Shown: piece after piece, positions 47,076 through 57,825 of the stretch
Numbering within the stretch: position 1 is the stretch's first letter
How the letters are laid out: every line of letters begins with the position of its first letter
Origin: Terrirubrum flagellatum
GTDB taxonomy: Bacteria; Pseudomonadota; Alphaproteobacteria; Rhizobiales; Beijerinckiaceae
Direction: 5' to 3'
NCBI RefSeq assembly: GCF_022059845.1
Contig: NZ_CP091851.1
Location: forward strand, 4,329,501-4,393,500
Length of the DNA: 64,000 bases
Made by a program: the position numbers and the translations under genes
The notes under the pieces: generated by a model
What the model was told of the DNA's origin: nothing
The model's database searches: none
What the model saw: the letters and a program-made list of their open reading frames with translations, nothing else

Positions 47076-48043
47076 CGCTGACCGACGTCGCCCTCATTCT
47101 CGCCTCGGCGCTGCGCCTCTCGACGCCGCTGCTGCTCGCCTGTCTCGCCGGCCTCTATTCCGAGCGCGCGGGAATCTTCAACATTGGGCTGGAAGGCATG
47201 ATGCTCGGCGCAGCGTTCGCCGCTGCCGTCACGGCGACGCAGACGCAATCGGCGGGGCTTGGCCTGCTGGCCGGATTGATTGTCGGCGTGCTGCTGGCGC
47301 TCGTCCACGCCTTCGCCTCGATCACGCAGCGCGGAAACCAGATCGTCTCGGGCGTCGCAATCAACACGCTGGCGATCGGGCTCACCGCCGTGCTCGGCAA
47401 CGCCTGGTACAAGGAAGGCGGACGCACGCCGCCGCTGCCCGCCAATGTCCGCTTCCAGACGATCGAACTGCCCTACGCCGCAAGCCTGCGCGACACGCCC
47501 GTCGTCGGGCCGCTCTATTCCGACCTGCTCTCCGGCCACTACATCTTCGTCTATGTCGCGCTGCTCGCGGTGCCGTTCACCGCCTTCGTGCTGAATGAGA
47601 CCCGCTTCGGCTTGCGGCTGCGCGCGGTCGGCGAGAACCCCGCTGCAGTCGACACGGCCGGCGTCTCGGTCGAGCGCATGCGCTATCTCGCCCTCGTCTG
47701 CTGCGGCCTGCTGTGCGGGCTCGCCGGGACCTACATGTCGACGGCGCAATCGGCGAGCTTCGTCACCGAGATGACGGCGGGCAAAGGCTTCATCGCGCTG
47801 GCTGCACTGATCTTCGCGAAATGGCGGCCTTGGGGCGCGCTCGGCGCCTGCCTGCTGTTCGGCCTGCTCGACGCCTTCGCCATCCGCCTCGAAGGCGCGA
47901 CGCTGCCGCTGATCGGCCAGGCGCCGGTGCAGGCTATCCAGGCGCTGCCCTATCTGCTCACCGTCGTCCTGCTGGCCGGCTTCATCGGCCGGGCGATCCC
48001 GCCCAAGGCCGGCGGCGTTCCCTATGTGAAGGAACGGCGGTAG
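47072..48043 (+). CDS. Nucleoside ABC transporter permease 2 (NupQ-like)
   Basis: 323 residues, eight to ten hydrophobic segments. ERAGIFNIGLEGMMLGAAFA, GNQIVSGVAINTLAIG, RAVGENPAAVDTAGVSVERMRY and GFIALAALIFAKWRP are the signatures of the partner permease in BMP-type nucleoside importers. It is coupled to permease 1 by a 4-nt overlap and lies 30 nt before the phosphorylase gene. Confidence 0.94.
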   Translation: MTLTDVALILASALRLSTPLLLACLAGLYSERAGIFNIGLEGMMLGAAFAAAVTATQTQSAGLGLLAGLIVGVLLALVHAFASITQRGNQIVSGVAINTLAIGLTAVLGNAWYKEGGRTPPLPANVRFQTIELPYAASLRDTPVVGPLYSDLLSGHYIFVYVALLAVPFTAFVLNETRFGLRLRAVGENPAAVDTAGVSVERMRYLALVCCGLLCGLAGTYMSTAQSASFVTEMTAGKGFIALAALIFAKWRPWGALGACLLFGLLDAFAIRLEGATLPLIGQAPVQAIQALPYLLTVVLLAGFIGRAIPPKAGGVPYVKERR

Positions 48044-48073
48044 AAGCGCGTTTCGTCTATTATCACAGGCCGC

Positions 48074-48871
48074 ATGTCCGACGCCTCATCCTTCCATTCC
48101 TCCCTCGGCGCCCTGTCCGCCGACATCGGGCTTGTGCTCGGCTCCGGCCTGTCCTCGGTGGCCGACGCGGTGACCGAGCGCGTCGTGGTTCCCTTTGCGG
48201 AGATCGCCCGCTTTCCCAAGACGCCCGGCGTCTCCGGCCACGGCCGCGATCTTGTCGTGGGCAAGCTCGGCTCGAAGCGCGTCGCCATTCTCACCGGCCG
48301 CATTCACGCCTACGAGTCGGGCGACGCCAGCGTGATGCGCGAACCGATCGCCTGCCTGAAGGCGCTGGGTTGCAAGGCGCTGCTGCTCACCAATGCCGCG
48401 GGCTCGTTGCGCAAGGATATTCCGGCGGGGTCGCTGATGGCGATTTCCGACCACATCAACTGGGCCGGAATGTCGCCGCTGATCGGCGATCATTCCGACG
48501 AACGCTTCGTCGATATGAGCGTCGCCTATGACAAGGAGTTGCGCGCGGCGATGCAGCGCGCCGCTGGCAAAGCCGGTGTCACGCTTCATGAGGGCGTTTA
48601 CGCCTGGTGGGTCGGGCCAATGTTTGAGACGCCGGCGGAAATCCGCGCCGCGCGCATTCTCGGCGCCGACGCGATCGGCATGTCGACGGCGCCGGAGGTC
48701 ATTCTCGCACGGCGCATGGGACTGCGCGTCGCCGCGATCTCCAGCATCACCAATCTCGCCGCGGGCATGGGCGGCGAGCTCTCGCACGCGCACACCAAGG
48801 CCGTCGCGGCGACGATCGTGGATTCGCTTGCGTCAGTCGTCCGTCTCGCAGTGGAAGAATTCCATGTCTGA
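48074..48871 (+). CDS. punA: Purine-nucleoside phosphorylase (trimeric class)
   Basis: 265 residues. It splits purine (deoxy)nucleosides with phosphate to base and (deoxy)ribose 1-phosphate. Motifs: phosphate loop GLVLGSGLSSVADAV, LLLTNAAGSLRKDIPAG, WWVGPMFETPAEIRAARILG, GMSTAPEVILARRMGLRV and SSITNLAAG, with the base-binding Asn in the last. This is the PNP/MTAP (class II-like) family, not the hexameric DeoD type. Its last 8 nt overlap cdd. Confidence 0.94.
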   Translation: MSDASSFHSSLGALSADIGLVLGSGLSSVADAVTERVVVPFAEIARFPKTPGVSGHGRDLVVGKLGSKRVAILTGRIHAYESGDASVMREPIACLKALGCKALLLTNAAGSLRKDIPAGSLMAISDHINWAGMSPLIGDHSDERFVDMSVAYDKELRAAMQRAAGKAGVTLHEGVYAWWVGPMFETPAEIRAARILGADAIGMSTAPEVILARRMGLRVAAISSITNLAAGMGGELSHAHTKAVAATIVDSLASVVRLAVEEFHV

Positions 48872-49280
48872 CGCAGCCGCTCTCGATACGCTGTTCGAGG
48901 CGGCGCGCGCGGCGCGCGAAAAGGCCTATGCGCCCTATTCCAAATACAAGGTCGGCGCGGCGATCCTCGCGCCTGACGGCCGCGTCTTCGTCGGCTGCAA
49001 TGTCGAGAACGCCGCCTATCCCGTCGGGACCTGCGCCGAAGCCGGCGCGATCGCAGCGATGATCCAGGGCGGCGGCGCACGCATCACGGCGATCGCGGTG
49101 ATCGGCTCCGGCCCTGATATCTGCACGCCCTGCGGCGGATGCCGTCAGCGAATCCGCGAATTCGCCGCGGCTGACGCCGTCATCGCGATGACCAACGCCG
49201 ACATGGGCGCGAAACTCGTCTGCACCATGGATGAGATTCTTCCGCACGCCTTCGGCCCGGACCATCTGCCCGGCGCCTGA
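48864..49280 (+). CDS. cdd: Cytidine deaminase
   Basis: 138 residues, the small homotetrameric type. Zinc ligands Cys57, Cys90 and Cys93 with catalytic Glu59 in GTCAEAGA and TPCGGCRQRI; YSKYKVGAAI and GCNVENAAYPVGTC are also conserved. It deaminates cytidine and deoxycytidine to uridines, feeding deoA. The ATG at 48864 overlaps the end of punA by 8 nt. Confidence 0.95.
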   Translation: MSDAAALDTLFEAARAAREKAYAPYSKYKVGAAILAPDGRVFVGCNVENAAYPVGTCAEAGAIAAMIQGGGARITAIAVIGSGPDICTPCGGCRQRIREFAAADAVIAMTNADMGAKLVCTMDEILPHAFGPDHLPGA

Positions 49281-49303
49281 ACAGAGCGCCGCAGGAGACT
49301 GAC

Positions 49304-50064
49304 ATGGACGACATCGCCGTCGCGCGCCGCGCGCTTTCGCTTCTCGATCTCACGGAACTGTCGGACGCCTGCTCGGAAGCCGCGGTCGAGAAGCTGTGCG
49401 CGCAGGCGGTCGGAAAGCATGGCAAGGTCGCCGCCGTCTGCATCTGGCCGCAATTCATCAAGTTCGCGCGCCGCCTCCTGTCGAACCAGGGCGTACGCAT
49501 CGCGACTGTCGTCAACTTTCCCTCAGGAGCCGCGCCGATCGAGCAGGTCGTCGACGATACCAGCGAATGCGTCGGCGATGGCGCCGACGAAATCGATCTC
49601 GTGCTGCCCTACAAGGCGTTTCTCAGCGGCGACGAGAAATTCGCGCGCCAGATGGTTGAGGAAATCGATCAGTCCCTGCCCGACGGCGTGCTTCTGAAAG
49701 TGATTCTCGAAACCGGCGAATATCCCGATCAGGCGGCGGTGGCGCGCGCGAGCCGGCTCGCGATCAACGCCGGCGCCGATTTCATCAAGACCTCGACCGG
49801 CAAATCGAAAGTTTCGGCGACGCCTGACGCCGCGCGCACGATGCTCGAAGCTATCAAGGCGAGCGGCAAGCCTGTCGGCCTCAAACCCTCAGGCGGCATC
49901 CGCACGGTCGCCGATGCGCGCATCTATCTCAGTCTCGCCGACGAGATCATGGGGCCTGGCTGGGCGAAGCCCATGACGTTCCGCTTCGGCGCGAGCGGCC
50001 TTCTCACCGCGATCAATTCGACGATCGAAGGCACAGGCGACGCGGCCACCAAGGCCGCTTATTG

Positions 50065-50065
<1 letters not shown>
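49304..50065 (+). CDS. deoC: Deoxyribose-phosphate aldolase
   Basis: 253 residues. DeoC cleaves 2-deoxyribose 5-phosphate to acetaldehyde and glyceraldehyde 3-phosphate. Schiff-base Lys162 in DFIKTSTGKS, proton-relay Lys194 in VGLKPSGGIR and Asp98 in DEIDLVLPYK are all present. AGGAG precedes the ATG. No phosphopentomutase (deoB) is visible in this window. The stop shares a base with the deoA start (TGATG). Confidence 0.96.
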
Positions 50066-51380
<1,315 letters not shown>

Positions 51381-51384
<4 letters not shown>

Positions 51385-52325
51385 GTTTGCTGGTCGCCAT
51401 CACGGGATGGGAGCCTGAACCCTGGGCCGAGCGCTTTCGCCGGCTGATGCCGGATCGGCGGGTCGTCATGCTCGGCGAAGATTTCGACCGCGCCGACATC
51501 CAATATGTCGCGTGCTGGAAGCATCCGGTTCAATCGCTCACCAACCTCCCCAATCTGCGCGTGCTTTTTTCGCTTGGCGCCGGCGTTGATCATCTCTTCG
51601 GCGATCCCGGCCTGCCCGACGCGCCGATCGTGCGCGTCGTCGATCCCGATCTCACGTCGCGCATGAGCGAATATGTCGTGCTGCGTTGCCTCATGCATCT
51701 GAGGCAGCAGCGCCGCTACGATCACCAGCAACGTCTGAAGCAATGGGTCGATGATCGGTTTCAGCCTGCGGCCGGCGACCTCCGCGTCGGTGTCATGGGC
51801 ATGGGAGAGCTCGGCCAGGACGCCGCACAGAAGCTTGCGATGCTGGGCTTCAACGTCGCGGGATGGAGCCGCACGCCGAAGCGATCGACGCATGCCGAGA
51901 TGTTCGCTGGCGCCGATGAGCTCGATTTCTTCCTCGCGCGAACCGACATCCTCGTCGTGCTGCTGCCGCTGACGCCGGAAACGCGCGGCGTGATCAACGC
52001 AAGCCTCATCCGCAAGCTTGCGCGCGACGGCCATTTCGGCGCGCCCTATCTCATCAATGCGGGACGCGGCGGCCTACAGGTCGAGAGCGACATTCTTCGC
52101 TGTCTCGATGAAGGCTCGCTGCTCGGCGCGACGCTCGATGTATTCGAAAAAGAGCCTCTGGCGAGCGATTCGTCACTCTGGACGCATCCCGGAGTGACCG
52201 TCACACCGCACAATGCGGCCATGAGCCATCCCGATGCGGTGGGTTTGCAGGTGGCCGAACAGATCGCGGCGTTCGAGCGCGGCGAGCCGCTGAAGAATAT
52301 CGTCGACCCCAGACAGCAATATTGA
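51381..52325 (+). CDS. ghrA: D-2-hydroxyacid dehydrogenase (glyoxylate/hydroxypyruvate reductase A-like)
   Basis: 314 residues of the GhrA class. Nucleotide loop VGVMGMGELGQDAA, catalytic Arg in LINAGRGGLQVE, Glu in LDVFEKEPLA and His in VTPHNAAMSHP. It would reduce a 2-oxoacid such as glyoxylate or hydroxypyruvate with NADPH. It is coupled to deoA by a 4-nt overlap, an unusual companion; perhaps it handles a carbonyl product of nucleoside breakdown. The symbol is tentative. Confidence 0.88.
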
Positions 52326-52367
52326 GCGGCGCCTCCGCCGCGGCGCGCACGAGGTTGCAATAAGACG

Positions 52368-52928
52368 TCACCTCGAGCCGGGACGCTCCGTCGCCAAGAG
52401 CGCATAGAGCATGTCGTCACGCCAATCCTCGCCAACACGCAGGTTGTGACGCAACAGGCCTTCGCGACGGAATCCCAGCTTCTCAACCAACGCGCGAGAC
52501 GCCGTGTTGTCGGGATGGATAAAAGCCTGCACGCGATGCAGCCCAAGCCCGTTAAAGCAAAATTCGAGCATCGCCGTCACGGCTTCGGTGGCGATGCCCT
52601 GCCTGAGGCGCGCGGGGTCGATGATATAGCCGATGTCTGCGCGCTTATTGCGGATATGACCATCGTGATAGTTGACCAGACCGAGACAACGATCAGTCGC
52701 CGCATCCGCCACCGCCCAAAAGCGATAGTAAGATGGGGTGCAGTCGATGAAGCGCTGAACTGCGCGCTCGGTCTCGATCAGCTTCGTGTGGACCGGCGTG
52801 TTCCAGAAACGCATCGCCTCGGAATTGGTGAAGCACTTATGCATCGCCTCCACATCCTCGGTGCGGAATTGGCGCAGCCGCAGGCGAGGAGTTGCGAGGA
52901 TCGGGTGCGGTATTGGTTTCTTCGCCAT
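52368..52928 (-). CDS. GNAT family N-acetyltransferase (RimJ/RimL type)
   Basis: 186 residues: ILATPRLRLRQFRTEDVEAM, the CoA-binding GYIIDPARLRQGIATEAVTAML and AFIHPDNTASRALVEKLGFRREG. The ATG at 52928 is chosen because the domain begins about ten residues later; a longer reading to 53066 runs into the NlpC/P60 gene. The substrate is unknown. It converges on the dehydrogenase gene. Confidence 0.87.
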   Translation of the reverse strand: MAKKPIPHPILATPRLRLRQFRTEDVEAMHKCFTNSEAMRFWNTPVHTKLIETERAVQRFIDCTPSYYRFWAVADAATDRCLGLVNYHDGHIRNKRADIGYIIDPARLRQGIATEAVTAMLEFCFNGLGLHRVQAFIHPDNTASRALVEKLGFRREGLLRHNLRVGEDWRDDMLYALLATERPGSR

Positions 52929-53004
52929 GTCGAGAGCACAAGCTGCGTCAAGCAGCGATACCTTCAATGGAGCCAAGGCGCTGGCCGACGCGCTCGCGGG
53001 CGTT

Positions 53005-53880
53005 TCAGCCTCTACCCAGCTCACCAAGCCTGCGCGCGCTGGTGATATCGCCGCCGCCCGCGCCATTGATGCGTCGGACCGCTTCAGCCAGCGGCTCGCT
53101 CATTGTCTGCATGTGATAGCCGTTGGCGTGCAGCAGTTCCGCCTCATCGCGCATCAAACCGACATGGCCTTTCCAGAAAATCAGATCGCCGCGTCGCAAT
53201 CCTGAAAGATCAGGCGCTAGATTGAGCGGCTGACCAAGCTCCCGCTCCTGCATGTCGCTGTCGCGCGGCGCTTCCAGGCCCGCCATCTCCATCGCCGTCT
53301 GCACGAGGCCGGAGCAATCAAGCCCTTCGCTGGTGCGCCCGCCCCAGAGATAGGCGACGCCAATCAGCTTTTCGGCTTCCGCTACGAAATCCGACGCCAA
53401 AACCGACAAGGGCTGGAGATGGCGCGCCCAGATGAAGGCGCCGTCATCGAGCACGCGAAAATCGCCCTGCTCGCGCGCCACGGTCACGAGCGCGCCGAGC
53501 GGCAGCGCCTCGATTGGCGGCAGCTTGATGCTGGGCCCGGGATAGAGATGACTGCGGAGCACGCGCACGCGATGCGTCGGCGCAATGATGGTTTCGCGCA
53601 AGGCCTCGGTCGGGACATAGCCGACATAGCCGTCGCGCTCGCATTCCACCCACGCCCACCCTTCCGGCGAGCGCTCATACGCGATGACGATTTCGCCGCG
53701 CAGCGCTTCGGTGTCGAGCGGCGCGTCGAAGCGCGGCTCGCGCCGCACCGGCGCATGCGCCGCGGCGACCTGCATGCGCACGCCATCGACGAACTGTTCA
53801 GCTTCGACAAGACCTCGCAAGCGAACGGCCGCGAGATCGCGCCGCGCGGGCGTCACGCGCGGATCGAGCGCTGCGCTCAA
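53005..53880 (-). CDS. NlpC/P60 (C40) cell-wall peptidase with SH3 domains
   Basis: 291 residues. Two SH3-like modules (about 35-95 and 100-155) precede an NlpC/P60 domain with Cys189 (SEGLDCSGLVQ), His239 (WKGHVGLM) and His251 (LLHANGYHM). These enzymes cut gamma-D-glutamyl-diaminopimelate bonds in stem peptides. There is no signal peptide, so it may act on recycled muropeptides in the cytoplasm. The start is an unusual TTG at 53880 that overlaps the MarR stop (TTGA); the opening ALDPRVTPARRDLAA fits relatives. It lies near a leucyl aminopeptidase gene, a common pairing in this order. Confidence 0.9.
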   Translation of the reverse strand: MSAALDPRVTPARRDLAAVRLRGLVEAEQFVDGVRMQVAAAHAPVRREPRFDAPLDTEALRGEIVIAYERSPEGWAWVECERDGYVGYVPTEALRETIIAPTHRVRVLRSHLYPGPSIKLPPIEALPLGALVTVAREQGDFRVLDDGAFIWARHLQPLSVLASDFVAEAEKLIGVAYLWGGRTSEGLDCSGLVQTAMEMAGLEAPRDSDMQERELGQPLNLAPDLSGLRRGDLIFWKGHVGLMRDEAELLHANGYHMQTMSEPLAEAVRRINGAGGGDITSARRLGELGRG

Positions 53881-54215
53881 GCCGGCAGCTCCAGCGCGAC
53901 GTTGCTGACGAGATCGCCAATTTTCTCGACGGCAAGCGCGCCCTTCACAGTGCGTTGCACGATGACATTGCGACGATCCTTGTCGTCGCGCCGACGCGAA
54001 ACGTAACCAAGCGCGCCCATCGTATCGAGCGCGCGCGTCACCACAGGCTTCGTCACGCCGAGCTTCCTGGCGAGCCCCCGAACCGTATGCGGCGGCGGAT
54101 CGAGATAGATCGTCAAAAGGATCGCGGCCTGTCGAGACGACAGGTCGTGCTCGCCGTCTCTCACGAGCGCGAGATGAACATCATGCCAGAGCTTGAGGGA
54201 TTGAGCCGGCCGCAT
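53877..54215 (-). CDS. MarR-type winged-helix regulator
   Basis: 112 residues. SSRQAAILLTIYLDPPPHTV starts the winged helix, LARKLGVTKPVVTRALDTMGAL is the recognition region and GYVSRRRDDKDRRNVIVQRT the wing. It is shorter than most MarR proteins and has little dimerisation helix at the C-terminus. It sits between the aminopeptidase and NlpC/P60 genes and is coupled to the latter by a 4-nt overlap, so it may regulate this group. No Shine-Dalgarno is obvious. Confidence 0.85.
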   Translation of the reverse strand: MRPAQSLKLWHDVHLALVRDGEHDLSSRQAAILLTIYLDPPPHTVRGLARKLGVTKPVVTRALDTMGALGYVSRRRDDKDRRNVIVQRTVKGALAVEKIGDLVSNVALELPA

Positions 54216-54251
54216 ACACAGAAGGGAAAGGGGGATTATTCCGGAGGCGTA

Positions 54252-55682
54252 TTATTGTGTCCGGCGGGCGCGACGCAAGCCTTTTCCTTGCGCAGCCTGG
54301 CCTGTGATGTTCGCGGAAAATTTTTCCTCGACCAGCGCATAGACGAGGCGCGCCGTCTGCGGCTCTGCGCCCTCGGGCCGCCCGTTCTTCGTCGAGGGCG
54401 TCCAGCCGAAAATATCAAAATGCGCCCATTCACGGGCCTTTTCGACGAATCGGCCAAGAAACAACGCCGCGATCACCGAGCCGGCGAAAGGACTCGATGA
54501 TACATTGTTCATATCGGCGATCTTGGAATCGAACAGAGCGTGATAGGGCCGCCACAGAGGCAGGCGCCATACGGGATCGGCAAGGCGATCGCCGATTTGC
54601 GAAATCTGCGCCGCGAGTTTGTCGCTGCGCGTGAAGAAAGGCGGGAGATCCGGTCCGAGAGCAACGCGAGCGGCTCCGGTCAGCGTTGCGAAATCGATCA
54701 GCAGCTCCGGCGATTCCTCATCCGCAAGCGCCAGCGCGTCAGCGAGAATCAGGCGCCCTTCCGCATCGGTGTTGCCGATCTCGACCGTAAGGCCCTTGCG
54801 ACTTTTCAGCACGTCGCCTGGCCGGAATGAATCGCCGCCGATCGCATTTTCGACGATCGGCAACAGCACGCGAAGCCGCACCGGCAAGCGTGCATCCATG
54901 ATCATGCTCGCAGCTGCGAGAGCCGTTGCGGCGCCGCCCATATCCTTCTTCATCATGAGCATGCCGGCGGGCGGTTTGATGTCGAGGCCTCCCGTATCGA
55001 ACACCACGCCCTTGCCGACGAGCGTCACTTTGGGGTCAGACGATTTTCCGAACTGGATATCGACAAGACGAGGCGCGCGCGCCGAGCCACGGCCGACGGC
55101 GTGGATCATGGGGAAATTCGCCTTCAGCAGCTCATCGCCAATCGTGATCGCGCATTTCGCCTTGTGACGCGTCGCAAGCGCCTGCGCCGCCGCGGCAAGT
55201 TCGACCGGCCCCATATCATTCGCGGGCATGTTGATGAGATCTCGCCCCAGAGCGACACTTTCAGCGATTCGCAATATGCGGGCGCGATCGACGCCGTCGG
55301 GAAGAACAAGACGCGCAGCTTCCGCGCTGCGCTTGCGATAGCGCTCGAAGCGGTAAGCGCCGAGGAGAAACGCGATGACGGCGAGTTCGGGATCGCCCGG
55401 CCAGTCCTCGAACTGGTAGACTCCCTTCGGCAAAGCGGAAGACAGCTTGCCGGGCAACAACGGATCAATCTCGTCCCCTTTCCCAAGCCCAACCAGTACG
55501 AGCGCGATCTCTCCCTTCACGTCCGGCAGAAGCAATGTCTTGCCCGCGCTGGCGTCGAAACCGTACGCCTCAGCGAATCGCAGTGAGGCGGCAAGGCCTT
55601 TCAGACCCTGCTTCCATCCTCCCGGACGCGCGAAACGAATCGGCGTCGCCTCGGCGCCGCCATCGGCCAGAAATTCGCGCAT
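54252..55682 (-). CDS. Leucyl aminopeptidase family protein (M17)
   Basis: 476 residues. All expected metal and active-site residues are in place: Lys224 and Asp229 in VGKGVVFDTGGLDIKP, Asp247 in MKKDMGGAA, and Asp306, Glu308 and Arg310 in GNTDAEGRLILADAL. The N-terminal macro-like domain is shorter and divergent relative to PepA. It releases N-terminal residues from peptides, probably for turnover of cytoplasmic or cell-wall peptides. AAGGAG with a 7-nt spacer fixes the ATG at 55682. Confidence 0.95.
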   Translation of the reverse strand: MREFLADGGAEATPIRFARPGGWKQGLKGLAASLRFAEAYGFDASAGKTLLLPDVKGEIALVLVGLGKGDEIDPLLPGKLSSALPKGVYQFEDWPGDPELAVIAFLLGAYRFERYRKRSAEAARLVLPDGVDRARILRIAESVALGRDLINMPANDMGPVELAAAAQALATRHKAKCAITIGDELLKANFPMIHAVGRGSARAPRLVDIQFGKSSDPKVTLVGKGVVFDTGGLDIKPPAGMLMMKKDMGGAATALAAASMIMDARLPVRLRVLLPIVENAIGGDSFRPGDVLKSRKGLTVEIGNTDAEGRLILADALALADEESPELLIDFATLTGAARVALGPDLPPFFTRSDKLAAQISQIGDRLADPVWRLPLWRPYHALFDSKIADMNNVSSSPFAGSVIAALFLGRFVEKAREWAHFDIFGWTPSTKNGRPEGAEPQTARLVYALVEEKFSANITGQAAQGKGLRRARRTQ

Positions 55683-55802
55683 GCCTGTCTCCTTCTTCGA
55701 TTGGCCGCGACGACGGCGCCGATCGCGCTTAACCACTCGTTAGGGTTAACAGGTCATTGATGAAAGCCAAGTTTTCCCGTTCCGACTTCGAGCCTTCGGG
55801 TC

Positions 55803-56582
55803 ATGCGCAGAACGCTTTCACGCTCTCTTCCACGCATCGCGTTCTGCATCGCCGCGGCGACACTCGCGAGCGCCTGCATGCGGTCCGGCTCCGGCGATCT
55901 TTCGGCAAGCGCCCCGCCAAGCGCCATGTCACAGGACCAATGGCGCGAGCAGGCCGATCGTTGGGGAAAGCGCTATGACGAGGCGCCAGGCGAGCGCGCC
56001 GCTTCGCTCAACTATGCTCGCGCGCTGCGCGCGATCGGGCAGAGAGCGCAGGCGGTCGCCGTGCTCGAACAGGCCGCTGCGCGCGCGCCGAACGATCTGG
56101 AGGTGCTCGGCGCCTATGGCCGCGCACTGGCGGACGCAGGCAAGCTGCGCGAGGCGCTTGGCATCCTCGAACGCTCGCATCTGCCTGAAAGGCCCGACTG
56201 GCGCGTTCTCTCGGCGCAGGGCGTGGTCTCCGACAAGCTCGGTGAGCACGAGGCCGCGCAGGGCTATTATCGTTCCGCGCTGAATCTCATGCCGAACGAG
56301 CCCTCCGTCCTTTCGAATCTCGGCTTCTCCTATGCGCTCTCGCGCAAGCTGACAGAGGCGGAATCGACCCTGCGCCAAGCGGCGCAGAATCCGCGAGCCG
56401 ATTCCCGCGTGCGACAGAATCTCGTCGTGGTTCTTGGCCTTGAGGGCAAGTTCGACGAAGCCGAGACGCTGGCGCGCCAGGACCTCTCGCCCGAAGACGC
56501 CGGCCAGAACGTCGCTTATCTCAAGAAGCTTGTTTCCCAGACCAATAACTGGGCGAAAATCAAGCAGGGCCTGCAACGCTAG
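55803..56582 (+). CDS. TadD-like tetratricopeptide lipoprotein
   Basis: 259 residues with a lipoprotein-type signal (FCIAAATLASAC) and then at least four TPR-like helical pairs, for example ASLNYARALRAIGQRAQAVAVLEQ, AYGRALADAGKLREALGILE and VLSNLGFSYALSRKLTEAE read in shorter pieces. Tad pilus loci usually encode such a protein (TadD), thought to help secretin assembly in the periplasm. Here it lies at the end of the cpa/tad locus but on the opposite strand from the other genes, so it has its own promoter. Confidence 0.85.
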   Translation: MRRTLSRSLPRIAFCIAAATLASACMRSGSGDLSASAPPSAMSQDQWREQADRWGKRYDEAPGERAASLNYARALRAIGQRAQAVAVLEQAAARAPNDLEVLGAYGRALADAGKLREALGILERSHLPERPDWRVLSAQGVVSDKLGEHEAAQGYYRSALNLMPNEPSVLSNLGFSYALSRKLTEAESTLRQAAQNPRADSRVRQNLVVVLGLEGKFDEAETLARQDLSPEDAGQNVAYLKKLVSQTNNWAKIKQGLQR

Positions 56583-56627
56583 ACGGACGGCTCGACGCTG
56601 GCGTTCCTGTTTCCGACCAGATCACGA

Positions 56628-56762
56628 CGCATTTTGATTGAATCAATCAAAATGCGGGAGCATGATCGATTCCAAAAGTTGAGAGCATGGCTTTTGCAGC
56701 GCGAAGCCTAGCGTTCGCCGCGGAAAAACCGGTATCTACTTTTTTGCGCCATGCTCCCGAGT
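56628..56762. repeat. Composite palindromic element after the TadD-like gene
   Basis: First part: CGCATTTTGATTGA and its exact complement around a single A (56628-56656). Second part: CGGGAGCATG (56655-56664) and CATGCTCCCG (56750-56759) bracket a degenerate GGAAAAACCGGTATCTACTT core, which resembles a repeat widespread in Rhizobiales. The two parts share two bases. It lies between convergent genes and may also stop transcription. Confidence 0.7.
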
Positions 56763-56834
56763 CATACTTCAGTCAACAAGCTACTCAAAGTGAAGCGTCA
56801 GCGGCGCGAGCAGGCGGGGCGTCGCGAAAGCCAA

Positions 56835-57818
56835 TTACTTCCAATGGAAAACCTGGATGCCCGCCGGCCCAAGAATGACGACGAACAGCACCGGCAGGAA
56901 GAACAGAATCATCGGCACGGTTAGCTTCGGCGGCAGTGCAGCCGCTTTCTTCTCGGCTTCGTTCATGCGCGTATCGCGAAATTCCTGCGCGAGAACGCGC
57001 ATCGCCTGACCGACGGGCGTGCCATAACGCTCCGACTGGCCAAGCGCCGTGCAAACCGCCTTCACCGAATCGAGACCCGTGCGTCGCGAGAGATTCTCGT
57101 AGGCCTGCCTTCGCTCGGAGAGATACGAAAGCTCCGCTGTCGCCAGCATGAACTCCTCCGCAAGCGGAATGGACTGGTTGCCGACTTCCTCGCTCACCTT
57201 GCGGAATGATTGCTCGATCGACATGCCTGACTCGACACAGATCAGCAGCAGATCGAGCGCATCAGGGAAGGCGCGCGTGATCGAAAGCTGGCGTTTGGAA
57301 ATCGTGTTCGAGAGATAGAGTTCAGGCGCTTTCAACCCGATAAACGCGGCCAGCACGCAACCGCCGAGCCTCACCGGCATGGAATACTTCGTCGTATCGA
57401 GGAGGAAAAAGACATAGAGGACGGCCAGCGCCATCACCGCGATCGGCGCCACAAAACGGAAAAACAAAAAGGTGATTTCCGCCTGCTGGCCCCGATAGCC
57501 CGCCATCTGCAACCGATTCTGGGCGCCTTCCGCATTCAGCCAGTCACGCAGCTTCAGGCGGTTGACGAGGTCGAGCATATAGGCTTTTGGCGCCACTCTC
57601 AGGCCGCGCTTCTCCGCATCCTTCTCAAGGCGCGCACGCTCACGCGCGCGGATTTTTTCGCGCTCGATCGAGACCGCTTTTACGCGCTTCTTCAAGGCAT
57701 CGCCCTCAAGCAGCGGCGTTGCGATCGAAATGATCGTCGCGGCCACCGCGATAGCGCTCGCAATCATCAGAATGAACTGCGGGTCCGTGATCCTGCTGTA
57801 AAGTTGATCGAACAGCAT
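56835..57818 (-). CDS. tadC: Tad pilus inner-membrane protein TadC (type II secretion F family)
   Basis: 327 residues. An N-terminal membrane helix (FILMIASAIAVAATIISIA), a charged cytoplasmic stretch, two further helices near 120-165, the T2SSF domain (ITRAFPDALDLLLICVESGM, SIEQSFRKVSEEVG, GTPVGQAMRVLAQEFRDTR) and a last helix ending VVILGPAGIQVFHWK. With TadB it forms the platform on which the ATPase acts. It lies 7 nt after tadB. Confidence 0.94.
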   Translation of the reverse strand: MLFDQLYSRITDPQFILMIASAIAVAATIISIATPLLEGDALKKRVKAVSIEREKIRARERARLEKDAEKRGLRVAPKAYMLDLVNRLKLRDWLNAEGAQNRLQMAGYRGQQAEITFLFFRFVAPIAVMALAVLYVFFLLDTTKYSMPVRLGGCVLAAFIGLKAPELYLSNTISKRQLSITRAFPDALDLLLICVESGMSIEQSFRKVSEEVGNQSIPLAEEFMLATAELSYLSERRQAYENLSRRTGLDSVKAVCTALGQSERYGTPVGQAMRVLAQEFRDTRMNEAEKKAAALPPKLTVPMILFFLPVLFVVILGPAGIQVFHWK

Positions 57819-57825
57819 AGCGCGC

